Source of the DNA: Streptomyces sp. NBC_00237
Lineage (GTDB): Bacteria > Actinomycetota > Actinomycetes > Streptomycetales > Streptomycetaceae
DNA: 64,000 bases
Assembly: GCF_026342435.1 (NCBI RefSeq)
Contig: NZ_JAPEMT010000005.1
Location: 434,001-498,000 of the forward strand
Direction: 5' to 3'
Within the stretch, counting starts at the first letter, position 1. The number at the start of each line of letters is the position of its first letter. This document shows positions 18,177 through 26,686 of this stretch, piece by piece. The position numbers were made by a program, and so were the translations under genes. The notes below the pieces were generated by a model that was not told the DNA's origin, made no database searches, and saw only the letters and a program-made list of their open reading frames with translations.

Positions 18177-19273
18177 GCGTCGGCCTTTCGCGGAAGTGGA
18201 GGAAGGAGCAGGTCGCGGGCGGTCTGCCAGGTACGCGCCTCGGCGGCGGTGAGCAGCCCGCTGCGGTCGTCGGACGGCCGGTACGGGGAGGAGTCGTCCG
18301 GTCTGCGGACGACGCACCCCGCCTCGGTGACGAGGAGCGTGCCGGGCGCGTGGTCCCACGGGAGCGTGCGGTGGTAGAGCAGGAAGTCGAGGTCGCCCCG
18401 GGCGAGCCGCGGATAGTCGATTCCCGCGCACTTGGTCCCGGGGGACAACGCGCCGAACCGCGAGGCGGACCCCTCGACGTGCGCGCGTGCGGCGGGGGAG
18501 AGGAACCCGGTGAGCGCGGCCCCCCGCAGCTCGGCCGGGTCGCCGGGCGCGGCGGAACGCAGAAGCCGACCCGCTCCGCCGTGCGGGGGACGGCCGGGTG
18601 CCGCGTCGGTGTGCGGGGGTGACGGGATCGGCGGCGCGGCGCCCCGGCGGCTCTGCGCGGCGGCGCCCTCCGCCGGGGCTGCGTCCGGGCGCGCCGGTCC
18701 GCCACCGGTGCGGCCGAAGGGGTCCGCAGGGCTGCGGGTGGCGTCGTAGCGGTGTGCGGGGCTACAGGCGCCGGTCGGGCCGGGGTCGTACCGCACGGAA
18801 CCGGTGAGCCGCCGGGTCCCGGCCCCGGACCCGCCTCCGGGGACCGGCCCGTCCAGCCGCCACGCCCCCGACCCCTTCTCCGCCACGTAGGCGACCCCCG
18901 TCGCCGGTTGCAGGATCCAGGCGGCGACCGTCTCCCCGCCCCGTACCAGCGCCGCCATCACCGCGTAGTCCGCGCGGCCCGCGACGAAGTTGGGGGTGCC
19001 GTCCAGGGGGTCGACCAGCCACACTTCCGGCGCGTCGCGTACGGCACGCAGCAGTGCGGGCACCGATGCCGTCGCCTCCTCGCCCACCACCGGCACGTCC
19101 CGGAGGCACCGCAGCCGCCGGGTGATCAGGGCCTCCGCCTCCCGGTCGGCCACGGTGACCACCTCGCCGGGGGTCTTCTCCGTGATCTCGCCCTCGCTGA
19201 GGGCCCGGTGGCGGGGCAGGATCGCCTCGACGGCTGCCTCGCGCAGGATGTCGGTCACCTCGTCGATCCACAT
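18173..19273 (-). CDS. Inositol monophosphatase family protein with a long Pro/Gly/Ala insert
   Basis: 366 residues against about 270 for the family. Metal-binding residues are kept: GEE (65-66), WLVDPLDGTPNF (85-96) and WDHAPGTLLVTEAGC (306-320). Between the two halves, about residues 163-250, lies a low-complexity stretch rich in Pro, Gly, Ala and Arg that accounts for the extra length. The catalytic core is intact, so a Mg-dependent sugar-phosphate or inositol-phosphate phosphatase is likely. No Shine-Dalgarno is seen at MWIDEV. It is translationally coupled to the downstream hydrolase gene. Confidence 0.88.
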   Translation of the reverse strand: MWIDEVTDILREAAVEAILPRHRALSEGEITEKTPGEVVTVADREAEALITRRLRCLRDVPVVGEEATASVPALLRAVRDAPEVWLVDPLDGTPNFVAGRADYAVMAALVRGGETVAAWILQPATGVAYVAEKGSGAWRLDGPVPGGGSGAGTRRLTGSVRYDPGPTGACSPAHRYDATRSPADPFGRTGGGPARPDAAPAEGAAAQSRRGAAPPIPSPPHTDAAPGRPPHGGAGRLLRSAAPGDPAELRGAALTGFLSPAARAHVEGSASRFGALSPGTKCAGIDYPRLARGDLDFLLYHRTLPWDHAPGTLLVTEAGCVVRRPDDSSPYRPSDDRSGLLTAAEARTWQTARDLLLPPLPRKADA

Positions 19274-19311
19274 GATCGCCAGGCTAACGGCACCCCTGAC
19301 GCGCACCTGCG

Positions 19312-20871
19312 TCAGTGCGCGTTCTCCGTCGGCCGCAGGTCGCGCGGCACCCACGCCCAGGCGATCGCCGCCGCGCCCAGCGTGAGCAGCGAGCCGATCA
19401 GGAAGGCCGGGGTGATGGCCGTCGTGTACGCCGCCGAGAAGGTGTCCAGGAGCGAGCGGCCCGCCTCGCCGCCGATGCCCTGGGCCACGTGCGCGGCCTC
19501 GCCGACCGAGCCCCGTACGGTCTCCGCCGTCGCCCCGTCCAGGTTCAGGGACGGCAGGTTGGAGCGGTAGAGGGCGGTGGCCAGGCTGCCCAGGATGGCG
19601 ACGCCGAGCGCCGCGCCCAGCTCGTAGCAGGTCTCCTCGACGGCGGCCGCACCGCCGACCTCGTGCGCCGGGGTCGCCGCCATCAGGGTCACCGAGGCGA
19701 CCGTGGTGGCGATGCCGACGCCCATGCCGAGGACGGCGAGCGCGACGGCGAACGCCGGGTAGCCGATGGCGGCGAACTGCTGCACCGTCCACGGGAGGGC
19801 GAGGCCGACCGTCATGACGAGGAGACCGAAGCCCAGTACGTGCCGGATCGGGAAGCGCTGCATCAGCGACGGCGTCACCATCGAGGTGACGACCAGACCC
19901 AGGGACGCGGGCAGCAGCCGGACGCCCGCCTCCAGAGGCGTGTAGCCCTCGCCGTACTGGAACCACTGCGTCACCAGGAAGAGCACCGCGCCCATGCCGA
20001 CCATGCCGAGGAAGATCGACACGGCGGCGATGGAGAAGGACCGGTTGGCGAACAGGCGGACCTGGAGCAGCGGGCTCTCCAGGCGGAGCTGACGGCGCAC
20101 GAAGACCGTCAGCGAGATCGCGGCGAGCACCAGGAGCGCCCACGGCAGCGGGTCCGCGAAGCCGCTCTTGCCGAGCTGCTTGATGCCGCCCGCGAGGGCG
20201 AGCATGCCGACGATCGACTGACCGACGCCCCACCAGTCCCAGCGGCCACTCCGCGGCGAGTGCGACTCGGGCAGGAACCAGGCGCCCAGCGCGATCACCA
20301 GGGCCGCGACCGGGAGGTTCAGCAGGAACGCGGACTGCCAGCCGAAGTCCTCGACGAGGAGACCGCCGACGACCGGGCCGAGCGCCATGCCGCCGCCGAA
20401 GACCGCCGCCCACACGGCGTACGCGAAGGCCCGCTCCTTGGCGTCGGTGAAGACGTGCCGGAGGATCGACAGCGTGGACGGCATGATCGCCGCCCCGCCG
20501 ATGCCGAGCAGCGCCCGCGCGCCGATCACGTGCCACGCCTCGGTGGCGAACACCGCGAGCAGCGACGCCAGCGCGAAGATCGCGAAGCCGGTCAGCAGCA
20601 TCCTCTTGCGGCCGAACCTGTCACCCAGCGCGCCCGCCGTCACCAGGAGCCCGGAGAGGGCGAGGGCGTAGACGTCGATGATCCACAGCTGTTCGACCGA
20701 GCCCGGCTGGAGGTCGGAGACCAAGGACGGGAAGGCCACGTTGAGGATCGTGGTGTCCATGGCTATCAGCAGGAGGCTGCCCGACAGGATCGCCAGGACG
20801 ATCCAGCGCCGGGGATCCAGCAGCGGGGCGGCGGCCTTGGCGTCGGGCCGGGTGGCGGCGGGGGAGGACAT
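19312..20871 (-). CDS. MFS drug exporter, DHA2 (EmrB/QacA) type
   Basis: 519 residues with about 14 hydrophobic segments, as in DHA2 proton-coupled exporters. Motif A (GALGDRFGRKRMLL) and the TM1 motif MDTTILNVAFPSL are present. GGAAG precedes the ATG. Substrate unknown; the family exports dyes, antibiotics and antiseptics. It sits alone, with a TetR-type palindrome at 20922-20939 in its promoter but no adjacent repressor gene. Confidence 0.94.
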   Translation of the reverse strand: MSSPAATRPDAKAAAPLLDPRRWIVLAILSGSLLLIAMDTTILNVAFPSLVSDLQPGSVEQLWIIDVYALALSGLLVTAGALGDRFGRKRMLLTGFAIFALASLLAVFATEAWHVIGARALLGIGGAAIMPSTLSILRHVFTDAKERAFAYAVWAAVFGGGMALGPVVGGLLVEDFGWQSAFLLNLPVAALVIALGAWFLPESHSPRSGRWDWWGVGQSIVGMLALAGGIKQLGKSGFADPLPWALLVLAAISLTVFVRRQLRLESPLLQVRLFANRSFSIAAVSIFLGMVGMGAVLFLVTQWFQYGEGYTPLEAGVRLLPASLGLVVTSMVTPSLMQRFPIRHVLGFGLLVMTVGLALPWTVQQFAAIGYPAFAVALAVLGMGVGIATTVASVTLMAATPAHEVGGAAAVEETCYELGAALGVAILGSLATALYRSNLPSLNLDGATAETVRGSVGEAAHVAQGIGGEAGRSLLDTFSAAYTTAITPAFLIGSLLTLGAAAIAWAWVPRDLRPTENAH

Positions 20872-20921
20872 GAGACTTCCGTTTCGAAGAGGACGACATT
20901 GCGAGACCGGCGAGCCTCGAA

Positions 20922-20939
20922 TGAGACATCAGTGTCTCA
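20922..20939. promoter_or_regulatory. TGAGACA-4-TGTCTCA palindrome, candidate operator of the exporter
   Basis: A perfect inverted repeat with 7-bp arms and a 4-bp spacer, 51 bp upstream of the MFS start. The size is typical of TetR-family operators that silence exporters. A further half-site GTGAGAC lies at 20970-20976. Confidence 0.62.
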
Positions 20940-21046
20940 CACGAAAGGATGGTGTCCCACTTCTGGAGGGGTGAGACTGTCCTCGACCGCCCGTCGCCGT
21001 ACGAAAAGGGCTGGTGGCGGGGGCTTCGGACGGTCACGCTGGGCGG

Positions 21047-21535
21047 ATGCTGATCAGAGAAGCCACCGCCGCAGACTGGGCCGCCATCTGGCCCTTCTTC
21101 CACGAGATCACCGCAGCGGGGGACACCTTCACCTTCCCCCTCGACCTCGACCACGAGACCGGCCGAGGCTGGTGGATGCTGAACGCCCCGAACCGAACGG
21201 TCGTCGCCGTCGACGACGACGGCACCGTCCTGGGCACCGCCAAGATGAACAACAACCAGAACGGCAACGGCGCCCACATCGCCAGCGCCAGCTACATGGT
21301 CGACCCCGCCCACGGCGGCCGGGGCGTCGGCCGCGCCCTGGTCGAGCACAGCCTCGACTGGGCCCGGACGAACGGCTTCCGGGGCATGCAGTTCAACGCG
21401 GTCGCCGCGACCAACACCCACGCCGTCCGGCTCTACGAACGCCTCGGATTCTGTGTCGTCGGCACGATTCCGGAGGGCTTCCACCACCCCGAGAAGGGGT
21501 ACGTCGGCCTGCACGTCATGCACCGCCCGCTGTGA
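21047..21535 (+). CDS. GNAT-family N-acetyltransferase
   Basis: 162 residues. Acetyl-CoA binding loop VDPAHGGRGVGRAL (motif A), the preceding strand ASYMV, and motif B LYERLGFCVVGTIP define the GNAT fold. Acceptor unknown; overall pattern similar to PAT/ElaA-like small-molecule or protein acetyltransferases. The ATG at 21047 begins the canonical MLIREATAADW; an in-frame ATG 11 codons upstream is less likely. Divergent from the DHA2 exporter, so the palindrome between them could also affect it. Confidence 0.92.
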   Translation: MLIREATAADWAAIWPFFHEITAAGDTFTFPLDLDHETGRGWWMLNAPNRTVVAVDDDGTVLGTAKMNNNQNGNGAHIASASYMVDPAHGGRGVGRALVEHSLDWARTNGFRGMQFNAVAATNTHAVRLYERLGFCVVGTIPEGFHHPEKGYVGLHVMHRPL

Positions 21536-21746
21536 CCCGGACGGCTCCGGAGCCCGGAGCCCGAGCCGGAGTCTCAGGGGCCGGGTCAGCCTCCAGGGCT
21601 ACCGGAACGCCGGAACGTAAGCCCCGAGGAGGACCCCGAGTCCAGCCGGAGAGCTGACAGTTCACCGTCGTGCCGCACCTAGCGTCGAAGCAGGACGACA
21701 GGAGGCTCAGGGCCGCCTGCGACGCAGGGGAGGACGGCGGACGGCC

Positions 21747-24215
21747 ATGGCGACGCTCACGTACACGCTCAAGGAATTCCGGGGCCAGGCACGACGGCTC
21801 CTGCTCACCGGCGCCGCCGTCGCCGTCGGCGTGGCCTTCCTCGTCCTCGCCGTCGGCGGCAGCGGCGCCCTTGTCAGCTCCTTCAGCCAGCTCGCCGCCG
21901 CTGAGGTCGGCCCCGCCGCCGTCCAGGTCACGCCGGACCCACGCGGCCCCGATCGCCCCGCCGTGCCCGAGGACGCCGCCGCGAAGGCCGCCCGCGTGGC
22001 CGGCGTCGACGCCGTCGCCGCGCGCCGCACCGGCCGCGCCACCGTGCTCACCCCCGCGGGCCGCCCCCTCGACGACCCCGCAGTCGCCCTCTCCCTCACC
22101 GGCGACCCGGCCCTGCGCTGGCAGCTCACCGACGGCGGCAGGTGGGCCACCGCCCCCGACGAGGTCATGCTCGACAGCACCACCGCCGACCGCGTCGGCG
22201 TGCGCCCCGGCGACCGCCTCCACCTCCTCACCGCCACGGGCGAGCGCACCAGCGCCCTCCTCGCCGGGACCCTCGACACCCGCGCCGCCCCCAGCACCGC
22301 GGGGCAGCCCGTCCTCGGCGCCCCCGACGCCACGATCGCCCGGTACGCCACCGGTCTGCGCACCACCCAGCTCGACCTCGCGGTGAAGCCCGGCGCCGAA
22401 CGGGCCGCCGCCGACGCCGTCCGTACGGCACTCGGCGACGACCTGCGGGTCCGCACCGGCGCCGCCTCCGTCGACGCGGCCACGCGGGACAGCAGCACCC
22501 TGTACGGCATCGTCCTCGTCGCGGCCCTCAGCTTCGTGCTCATCGCCATGGCAGTGGCCCGCATGGTCGTCACCAACACCTTCTCCGTCGTGCTCTCCCA
22601 GCAGATCCGCCAGCTCGCCCTGCTGCGCTGCATCGGCGCGGACCGCACCGAGGTGCGCCGCCACGTCCGCCGTCAGGGCCTGCTCCTCGGCATCGGCGCG
22701 TCCCTCGTGGGCCTCGGCGCCGGCGCGGGCGCGGCGGCGGGCGGCACGCTCCTGCTGTCCACGTTCGACCTCGGCCCGGTCACCGTCGACCTGATGCCCG
22801 GCTGGTACGTCTTCGCCCTGGCCTTCCTCTTCGGCGTCCTGCTCACCCTGCTCGCCGTGCGCGCCCCGGCGAAGGCCGCCTCCGCCGTGCCGCCCGTCGC
22901 CGCGCTCGGCGGTGCGCACGCCGCGACCCCGGACAGCGCCGGCAGCCGCGTCGTGCGCACCGTGTTCTCCGTGCTGCTGCTGGGCGCAGGCGCGGCGCTG
23001 CTCGCCGTCGGCTCCGTGGCGCCCGCGCCGATGAGCCTGCTCGCCGTCACCCTGGGCGCGATCCTCAGCTTCTTCGGCGTGCTGCGGCTCGCCCGCTGGC
23101 TGCTGCCGCCCGTCGTGACGGTCCTCGCCCTCCCGGCCCGCCGCCTCTTCGGCACCACCGGCAGACTCGCCGCCCAGCAACTGCACCGCAATCCGGGCCG
23201 CACCGGCTCCGCGGCCTCCGCCCTGCTGGTCGGCGTCACCGTGATGGTCGCCGCCGCGACCGTGGTCTCCACCACCGGCGGCTCCCTCAACGACCTGTTG
23301 TCCTCCCGGCAGCCCGGCGCGTTCTCCCTGGTCACCGACAAGAAGCAGGTGCCGCAGGAGGCGCTGGACGCGATCGGGCGGGAGAAGCGGCTCCGGGTCG
23401 CCCCGGTCCGCAGCGCCACCTTCGAGGTGAACGGCCGCAAGACCGTCGTCGCAGCGGCGGACCCCGCACTCCTCAACGACAACGCCAAGGACGTCGGCCG
23501 GGCCCGCACCCTCGCCGAAGGACAGGCCCTGGCCGGTTCCACAGGGAAGGAAGCCGACGTCCCGCCGGGCCTGAAGCCGGTGCCCGGCACCTCGTCGCTG
23601 CCCTTCTCGGTCCTGCCCGTGGCGTCGTACTTCGTCACCCCGGGCACCCTGGAGCGCCTCGCCCCGCGCACCGTCGTCAGCGCCGCCTGGGTCACCACCG
23701 TCGGCGACCTCCCGCACGACGAGGCCCGCAAACTCCTCGACCGGGCCCTGGCCGACCTGCCGACCGTCCGCGTCCAGGACACCGACGCGGAGGCCGAGGT
23801 CATGCGGTCGATGATGGACCGCATGGTGATGGTCGCCGGGGTGCTGCTTGCCTTCTCGATGCTGATCGCCGCCCTCGGCGTCGCCGCCACCCTGATGCTC
23901 GGCGTCGACGAGCGCACCCGGGAGATCGGCATGCTCCGCGCGATCGGCCTCGGCGGCGGACAGCTGCGCGCGATGCTCACCCTGGAGGCGGTCCTGCTGT
24001 CCCTGACCGGCGCGGTCGCGGGCACCGTCCTCGGTCTGGTCTACGGCTGGCTCGCGGGCCGCTCGGTCACCCGGTCGTACGGGATCGAGCACACCCCCGC
24101 CCTGATGATCGCCGGGCTGCTGGGCGTCACGGTCCTGATCGGCCTGACCGCCGCCGTCCTGCCCGCCCGGAGGGTGCGCCGGATGGCGGTGGTGGACGCG
24201 CTGCACGCGGAGTGA
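21747..24215 (+). CDS. ABC transporter permease with two FtsX domains
   Basis: 822 residues. One N-terminal TM helix (about 18-40), a periplasmic-type loop, then a first FtsX core near 250-380, further TM helices near 400-455, a second TM/loop unit and a C-terminal FtsX core near 695-810 ending ARRVRRMAVVDALHAE. Conserved cytoplasmic segments QQIRQLALLRCIGADRTEVR and ERTREIGMLRAIGLGGGQLR are the coupling regions. MacB/FtsX-type permeases move or extract substrates at the outer membrane leaflet and need an ATPase, but none is adjacent. It stands as a single transcription unit followed by a strong terminator. Confidence 0.93.
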   Translation: MATLTYTLKEFRGQARRLLLTGAAVAVGVAFLVLAVGGSGALVSSFSQLAAAEVGPAAVQVTPDPRGPDRPAVPEDAAAKAARVAGVDAVAARRTGRATVLTPAGRPLDDPAVALSLTGDPALRWQLTDGGRWATAPDEVMLDSTTADRVGVRPGDRLHLLTATGERTSALLAGTLDTRAAPSTAGQPVLGAPDATIARYATGLRTTQLDLAVKPGAERAAADAVRTALGDDLRVRTGAASVDAATRDSSTLYGIVLVAALSFVLIAMAVARMVVTNTFSVVLSQQIRQLALLRCIGADRTEVRRHVRRQGLLLGIGASLVGLGAGAGAAAGGTLLLSTFDLGPVTVDLMPGWYVFALAFLFGVLLTLLAVRAPAKAASAVPPVAALGGAHAATPDSAGSRVVRTVFSVLLLGAGAALLAVGSVAPAPMSLLAVTLGAILSFFGVLRLARWLLPPVVTVLALPARRLFGTTGRLAAQQLHRNPGRTGSAASALLVGVTVMVAAATVVSTTGGSLNDLLSSRQPGAFSLVTDKKQVPQEALDAIGREKRLRVAPVRSATFEVNGRKTVVAAADPALLNDNAKDVGRARTLAEGQALAGSTGKEADVPPGLKPVPGTSSLPFSVLPVASYFVTPGTLERLAPRTVVSAAWVTTVGDLPHDEARKLLDRALADLPTVRVQDTDAEAEVMRSMMDRMVMVAGVLLAFSMLIAALGVAATLMLGVDERTREIGMLRAIGLGGGQLRAMLTLEAVLLSLTGAVAGTVLGLVYGWLAGRSVTRSYGIEHTPALMIAGLLGVTVLIGLTAAVLPARRVRRMAVVDALHAE

Positions 24216-24221
24216 GCACAG

Positions 24222-24262
24222 GGGAGGGGCCGGGACGTCCTGACGACTCCCCGGCCCCTCCC
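24222..24262. terminator. Strong bidirectional terminator hairpin
   Basis: GGGAGGGGCCGGG (24222-24234) pairs perfectly with CCCGGCCCCTCCC (24250-24262) over a 15-nt loop, between the FtsX permease stop and the convergent small gene. Confidence 0.85.
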
Positions 24263-24275
24263 TCGGTCTGCGGTG

Positions 24276-24476
24276 TCAGCTCCTGCCGTGCTCCTGGCCG
24301 GTGCGGTGCTGCCGTCGGACCGGCTCGGACTGCTCGACGGTCCGACGCTCGCCGTGGTGGTGGCGTTCGGTGGACTCCGGCGTACGGCGGGCGATCGGGG
24401 ACGGGCTCGTGTCGGAGGAGCGGCGGACCTCGGCGCGGATCATCGCGTTCAGTGCGGCGTACGGGTCAAACGGCAT
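24276..24476 (-). CDS. Small hypothetical protein (66 aa)
   Basis: 66 residues starting MPFDPYAALNAMIRAEVRRS, then a hydrophilic, Arg/His/Pro-rich and probably disordered tail. No family recognised with certainty, though I recall similar short Streptomyces proteins starting MPFDPYAAL. AAAGGACG lies about 11 nt upstream of the ATG, which supports translation. It is downstream of the small membrane-protein gene on the same strand with a 124-bp gap. Confidence 0.6.
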   Translation of the reverse strand: MPFDPYAALNAMIRAEVRRSSDTSPSPIARRTPESTERHHHGERRTVEQSEPVRRQHRTGQEHGRS

Positions 24477-24600
24477 GGCTGTGTCGTCCTTTGCGGTACG
24501 GAGAGACCCCGCGCGCCTCTGAGAGGTGCGTGGGCGGGCACGGCGTACCGGCCGGAAGGGCCCGGGAGGAGCCCTACGGGCGGACCGGTACAGGGGCCTC

Positions 24601-24987
24601 TCAGCAGCGCAGCACCGCGCACCGTGCCGCGTACGGCGCGGGCCCACGGGCGGGGGAGGTGCGGGCGGACGCGGCGGTCGGCACGTACACCGACCGCACC
24701 GGAGGGCCGCTGCGCGGCGGGCTCTGCGGCGGGGCGGGCGGGGCCTGCACCCGGCGTACGCCGCCCAGCAGGAGCCGCAGTTCCGCATCCGCCGAGCCGT
24801 CCGGCGCACCCTCGCTCTCGGCGGAGCCCGAACCGGGCGGGGCACCCGCCGACCGGGTCTCCACGGAACCGCCGACACCCATGCCCGGCTCCGCGCCCAC
24901 CAGCAGCGCGAACACCGCGGTGAACGCCAGCAGCGCGGCAAACGCGCGCCGGAGCACCGCCCGCGCGGGGAAGGGCATGGCAGCCAT
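24601..24987 (-). CDS. Small exported or membrane-anchored hypothetical protein
   Basis: 128 residues from the ATG at 24987. An N-terminal hydrophobic helix (FPARAVLRRAFAALLAFTAV and FALLVGA) acts as signal or anchor; the rest is Pro/Ala/Ser-rich and disordered, ending in ARCAVLRC with two cysteines. GGGGAAC sits at the right distance before the ATG; a GTG at 25005 is an alternative without ribosome binding site. Function unknown. Confidence 0.55.
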   Translation of the reverse strand: MAAMPFPARAVLRRAFAALLAFTAVFALLVGAEPGMGVGGSVETRSAGAPPGSGSAESEGAPDGSADAELRLLLGGVRRVQAPPAPPQSPPRSGPPVRSVYVPTAASARTSPARGPAPYAARCAVLRC

Positions 24988-25055
24988 GGGGCACAGGTTC
25001 CCCACAACTCGACAGGAATGGAATGATTCGCCCCGACTTCAACCCATCGTGGTGA

Positions 25056-25241
25056 GCTGGACGGAGCAACGACCGGGAGCCGAGCGGCTGCTACCAGCTC
25101 GGTGACTTCGCGCCGTCCCATGTCGTCAACGACACGGACCAGGTCGCGGTGGTGTGGTCGGGCTCCGGCTGCACCGGAACGGTCGACTACGTGATCGACC
25201 CCGGCGGCTCGCACTACGGCGGGCGGAGCGTGTCCATCTGA
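25056..25241 (+). pseudogene. 3' remnant of a small secreted Cys-containing protein (inhibitor I36 / crystallin-like)
   Basis: An open frame of 61 codons follows an in-frame TGA (25053-25055) and ends in TGA at 25239, but has no start codon before its conserved part and no signal peptide. The translation GCYQLGDFAPSHVVNDTDQV, then VVWSGSGCTGTVDYVI and HYGGRSVSI, looks like the C-terminal half of a secreted beta-sandwich protein of the peptidase-inhibitor I36 / beta-gamma-crystallin kind. The 5' part is missing, so this is read as a decayed gene. Family assignment is tentative. Confidence 0.6.
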
Positions 25242-25269
25242 CGCGGGCCGCGTGACCCGTGACGTGGCT

Positions 25270-25304
25270 GTGGGCCGCTCCCCGGTTCTGCGGGAGCGGC
25301 CCAC
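25270..25304. terminator. Hairpin terminator after the secreted SH3-like gene
   Basis: GTGGGCCGCTCCC (25270-25282) pairs perfectly with GGGAGCGGCCCAC (25292-25304) over a 9-nt loop. It lies downstream of the minus-strand secreted protein and of the plus-strand remnant. Confidence 0.82.
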
Positions 25305-25329
25305 GGCTTCTGCGGGAGCGGCCCACGGC
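25286..25329. repeat. 22-bp tandem duplication of the terminator arm
   Basis: The 22 bases at 25286-25307 (beginning TTCTGCGGGAGCG) are repeated exactly at 25308-25329, giving the terminator two alternative right arms. Confidence 0.85.
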
Positions 25330-25358
25330 GCAGGCGGTTCAGCGCCCGCCGAGGCGCC

Positions 25359-25733
25359 TCAGCACTCGCGCAGGCCCGGCGCCGGGTCGACCGAGGTGTG
25401 GACGTCGACGGCGGGCATGTTGCCCCACTGGCCGTTGTCGAGCTGGGTCCAGTACCAGACGTTGTTGCCGCCGCCGTGGCTGTCGCCCCGGCCCCAGCAC
25501 TGGAACCAGCTGAACGTCGTGTTCATCTGCCCGCGTACCGCCGAGCCGTACGAGCGGTGCTCGTAGCCCTTGGCGCCTGCCTTGTTGCCGCAGTACAGCT
25601 TGCCGTCGGAGCGGACCCCGCACTCGGCGGCGGCGGACTGCGGGGCCGCGATCCCGGGGGCGGCAGCGGCGGTGAGACCGGCGGTGAGCGCGGTGGCGGC
25701 GATGGCGACGGCGAACTTCTTGGTGAGGTTCAT
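25359..25733 (-). CDS. Small secreted SH3-like protein
   Basis: 124 residues. Sec signal peptide (MNLTKKFAVAIAATALTAGL, cleavage near AAP-GIAA) followed by an extracellular domain of about 90 residues with four cysteines and an SH3-like pattern: KLYCGNKAGAKGYEHRSYGS, FSWFQCWGRG, NNVWYWTQLDNGQWG. AAGGAAG precedes the ATG. The C-terminal domain is of the same general kind as the tail of the NlpC/P60 protein encoded just upstream on the same strand, so it may be a stand-alone wall-binding or inhibitor module (inference). Confidence 0.85.
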   Translation of the reverse strand: MNLTKKFAVAIAATALTAGLTAAAAPGIAAPQSAAAECGVRSDGKLYCGNKAGAKGYEHRSYGSAVRGQMNTTFSWFQCWGRGDSHGGGNNVWYWTQLDNGQWGNMPAVDVHTSVDPAPGLREC

Positions 25734-25804
25734 GAACTGCTTCCTTTTCTTGCGGAGTTGCTCGTGTTCTTGCGGAGTTGCTCGTGCGGGTGGGGGAGTG
25801 GGCC

Positions 25805-26686
25805 TTACGGGCAGGTCGGCACGCCGTCCAGCCAGGCGGGGCCCTTGAGGTAGATGTTGGTGATCCATGCCTTGTGGTCGGGCAGGTACGACCAGGCGTC
25901 GTTGGTGATGCCCTCGGCGGTCACCGACTGGGCGTGCTTCTGACACTCGATCCGTACCTGCGTGGGCCCGGCGAACCTGTGCACGCGTCGGCTCGTCGTC
26001 GACGGCTCGGCGTGCGTCCACACGTCCGTGCCCCAGGTGCTGTGGTTACCGCCCTGGCCGGGCTCGGCGCCGATGCGGACCGCGCCGAAGTAGTCGCCGC
26101 CCAGCCGGACGTCGCTGACCATGATCTTGGTGCCGGACTCCTTGGCCTCGACCATCTTTCCCGCGCCGAGGTAGACCGCGATGTGGTGGATCTTGCGGGC
26201 GCTGCCCCAGACGACCAGGTCCCCGGGCAGGAGGGGACCGAGCCCCTGCGCGGCGTCGAAACGCGCGCTCACCCGCCCGGAGCCGTACTGGCCGTGCGCG
26301 TTGCCGTTGAGCAGGTCCTGCCCGGTGGCCTGCGCGTACGCCCACCGCACGAAGCCCGAACAGTCGAACCCCCTGCGGTACGGGTCCTGGGAGCTGTCCG
26401 GGTCGGTCGGGTCGACCTGCCCGTACGTGGGCCCAGGTTGCGGCCCGTGGCCACCGCCCCAGGAGTACCAGGTGCCCAGTTGGGTGCAGGCGGCCCGGAC
26501 CGCCCTCTGCGCGGCGGCGGACGCGCCGGGGGCGAGGACGTCACAGTCGGACGGTGCTGCCGCCCGTGCTGTTGTGGATGCCGCCGCCGTCACCTGAGCG
26601 AGCGTCAGCGGGGTTGCGGCCAGGGCGAGAACGCCGACGGCGACGAGAGTGGCGGCCCGGGGCGGGTGCCGGGTGCGGTGGTGCAT
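25805..26686 (-). CDS. Secreted NlpC/P60 cell-wall peptidase with SH3-like tail
   Basis: 293 residues. Signal peptide (RAATLVAVGVLALAATPLTL), then an NlpC/P60 domain with catalytic Cys in GFDCSGFVRW, His in KIHHIAVYLG and the preceding LLPGDLVVW strand, then an SH3-like tail (about residues 215-293) ending NIYLKGPAWLDGVPTC. It probably cuts peptide cross-bridges of peptidoglycan. GGGGAC precedes the ATG. It lies 170 bp after the large STAND-WD40 gene and 71 bp before a small secreted SH3-like protein, all on the minus strand. Confidence 0.92.
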   Translation of the reverse strand: MHHRTRHPPRAATLVAVGVLALAATPLTLAQVTAAASTTARAAAPSDCDVLAPGASAAAQRAVRAACTQLGTWYSWGGGHGPQPGPTYGQVDPTDPDSSQDPYRRGFDCSGFVRWAYAQATGQDLLNGNAHGQYGSGRVSARFDAAQGLGPLLPGDLVVWGSARKIHHIAVYLGAGKMVEAKESGTKIMVSDVRLGGDYFGAVRIGAEPGQGGNHSTWGTDVWTHAEPSTTSRRVHRFAGPTQVRIECQKHAQSVTAEGITNDAWSYLPDHKAWITNIYLKGPAWLDGVPTCP

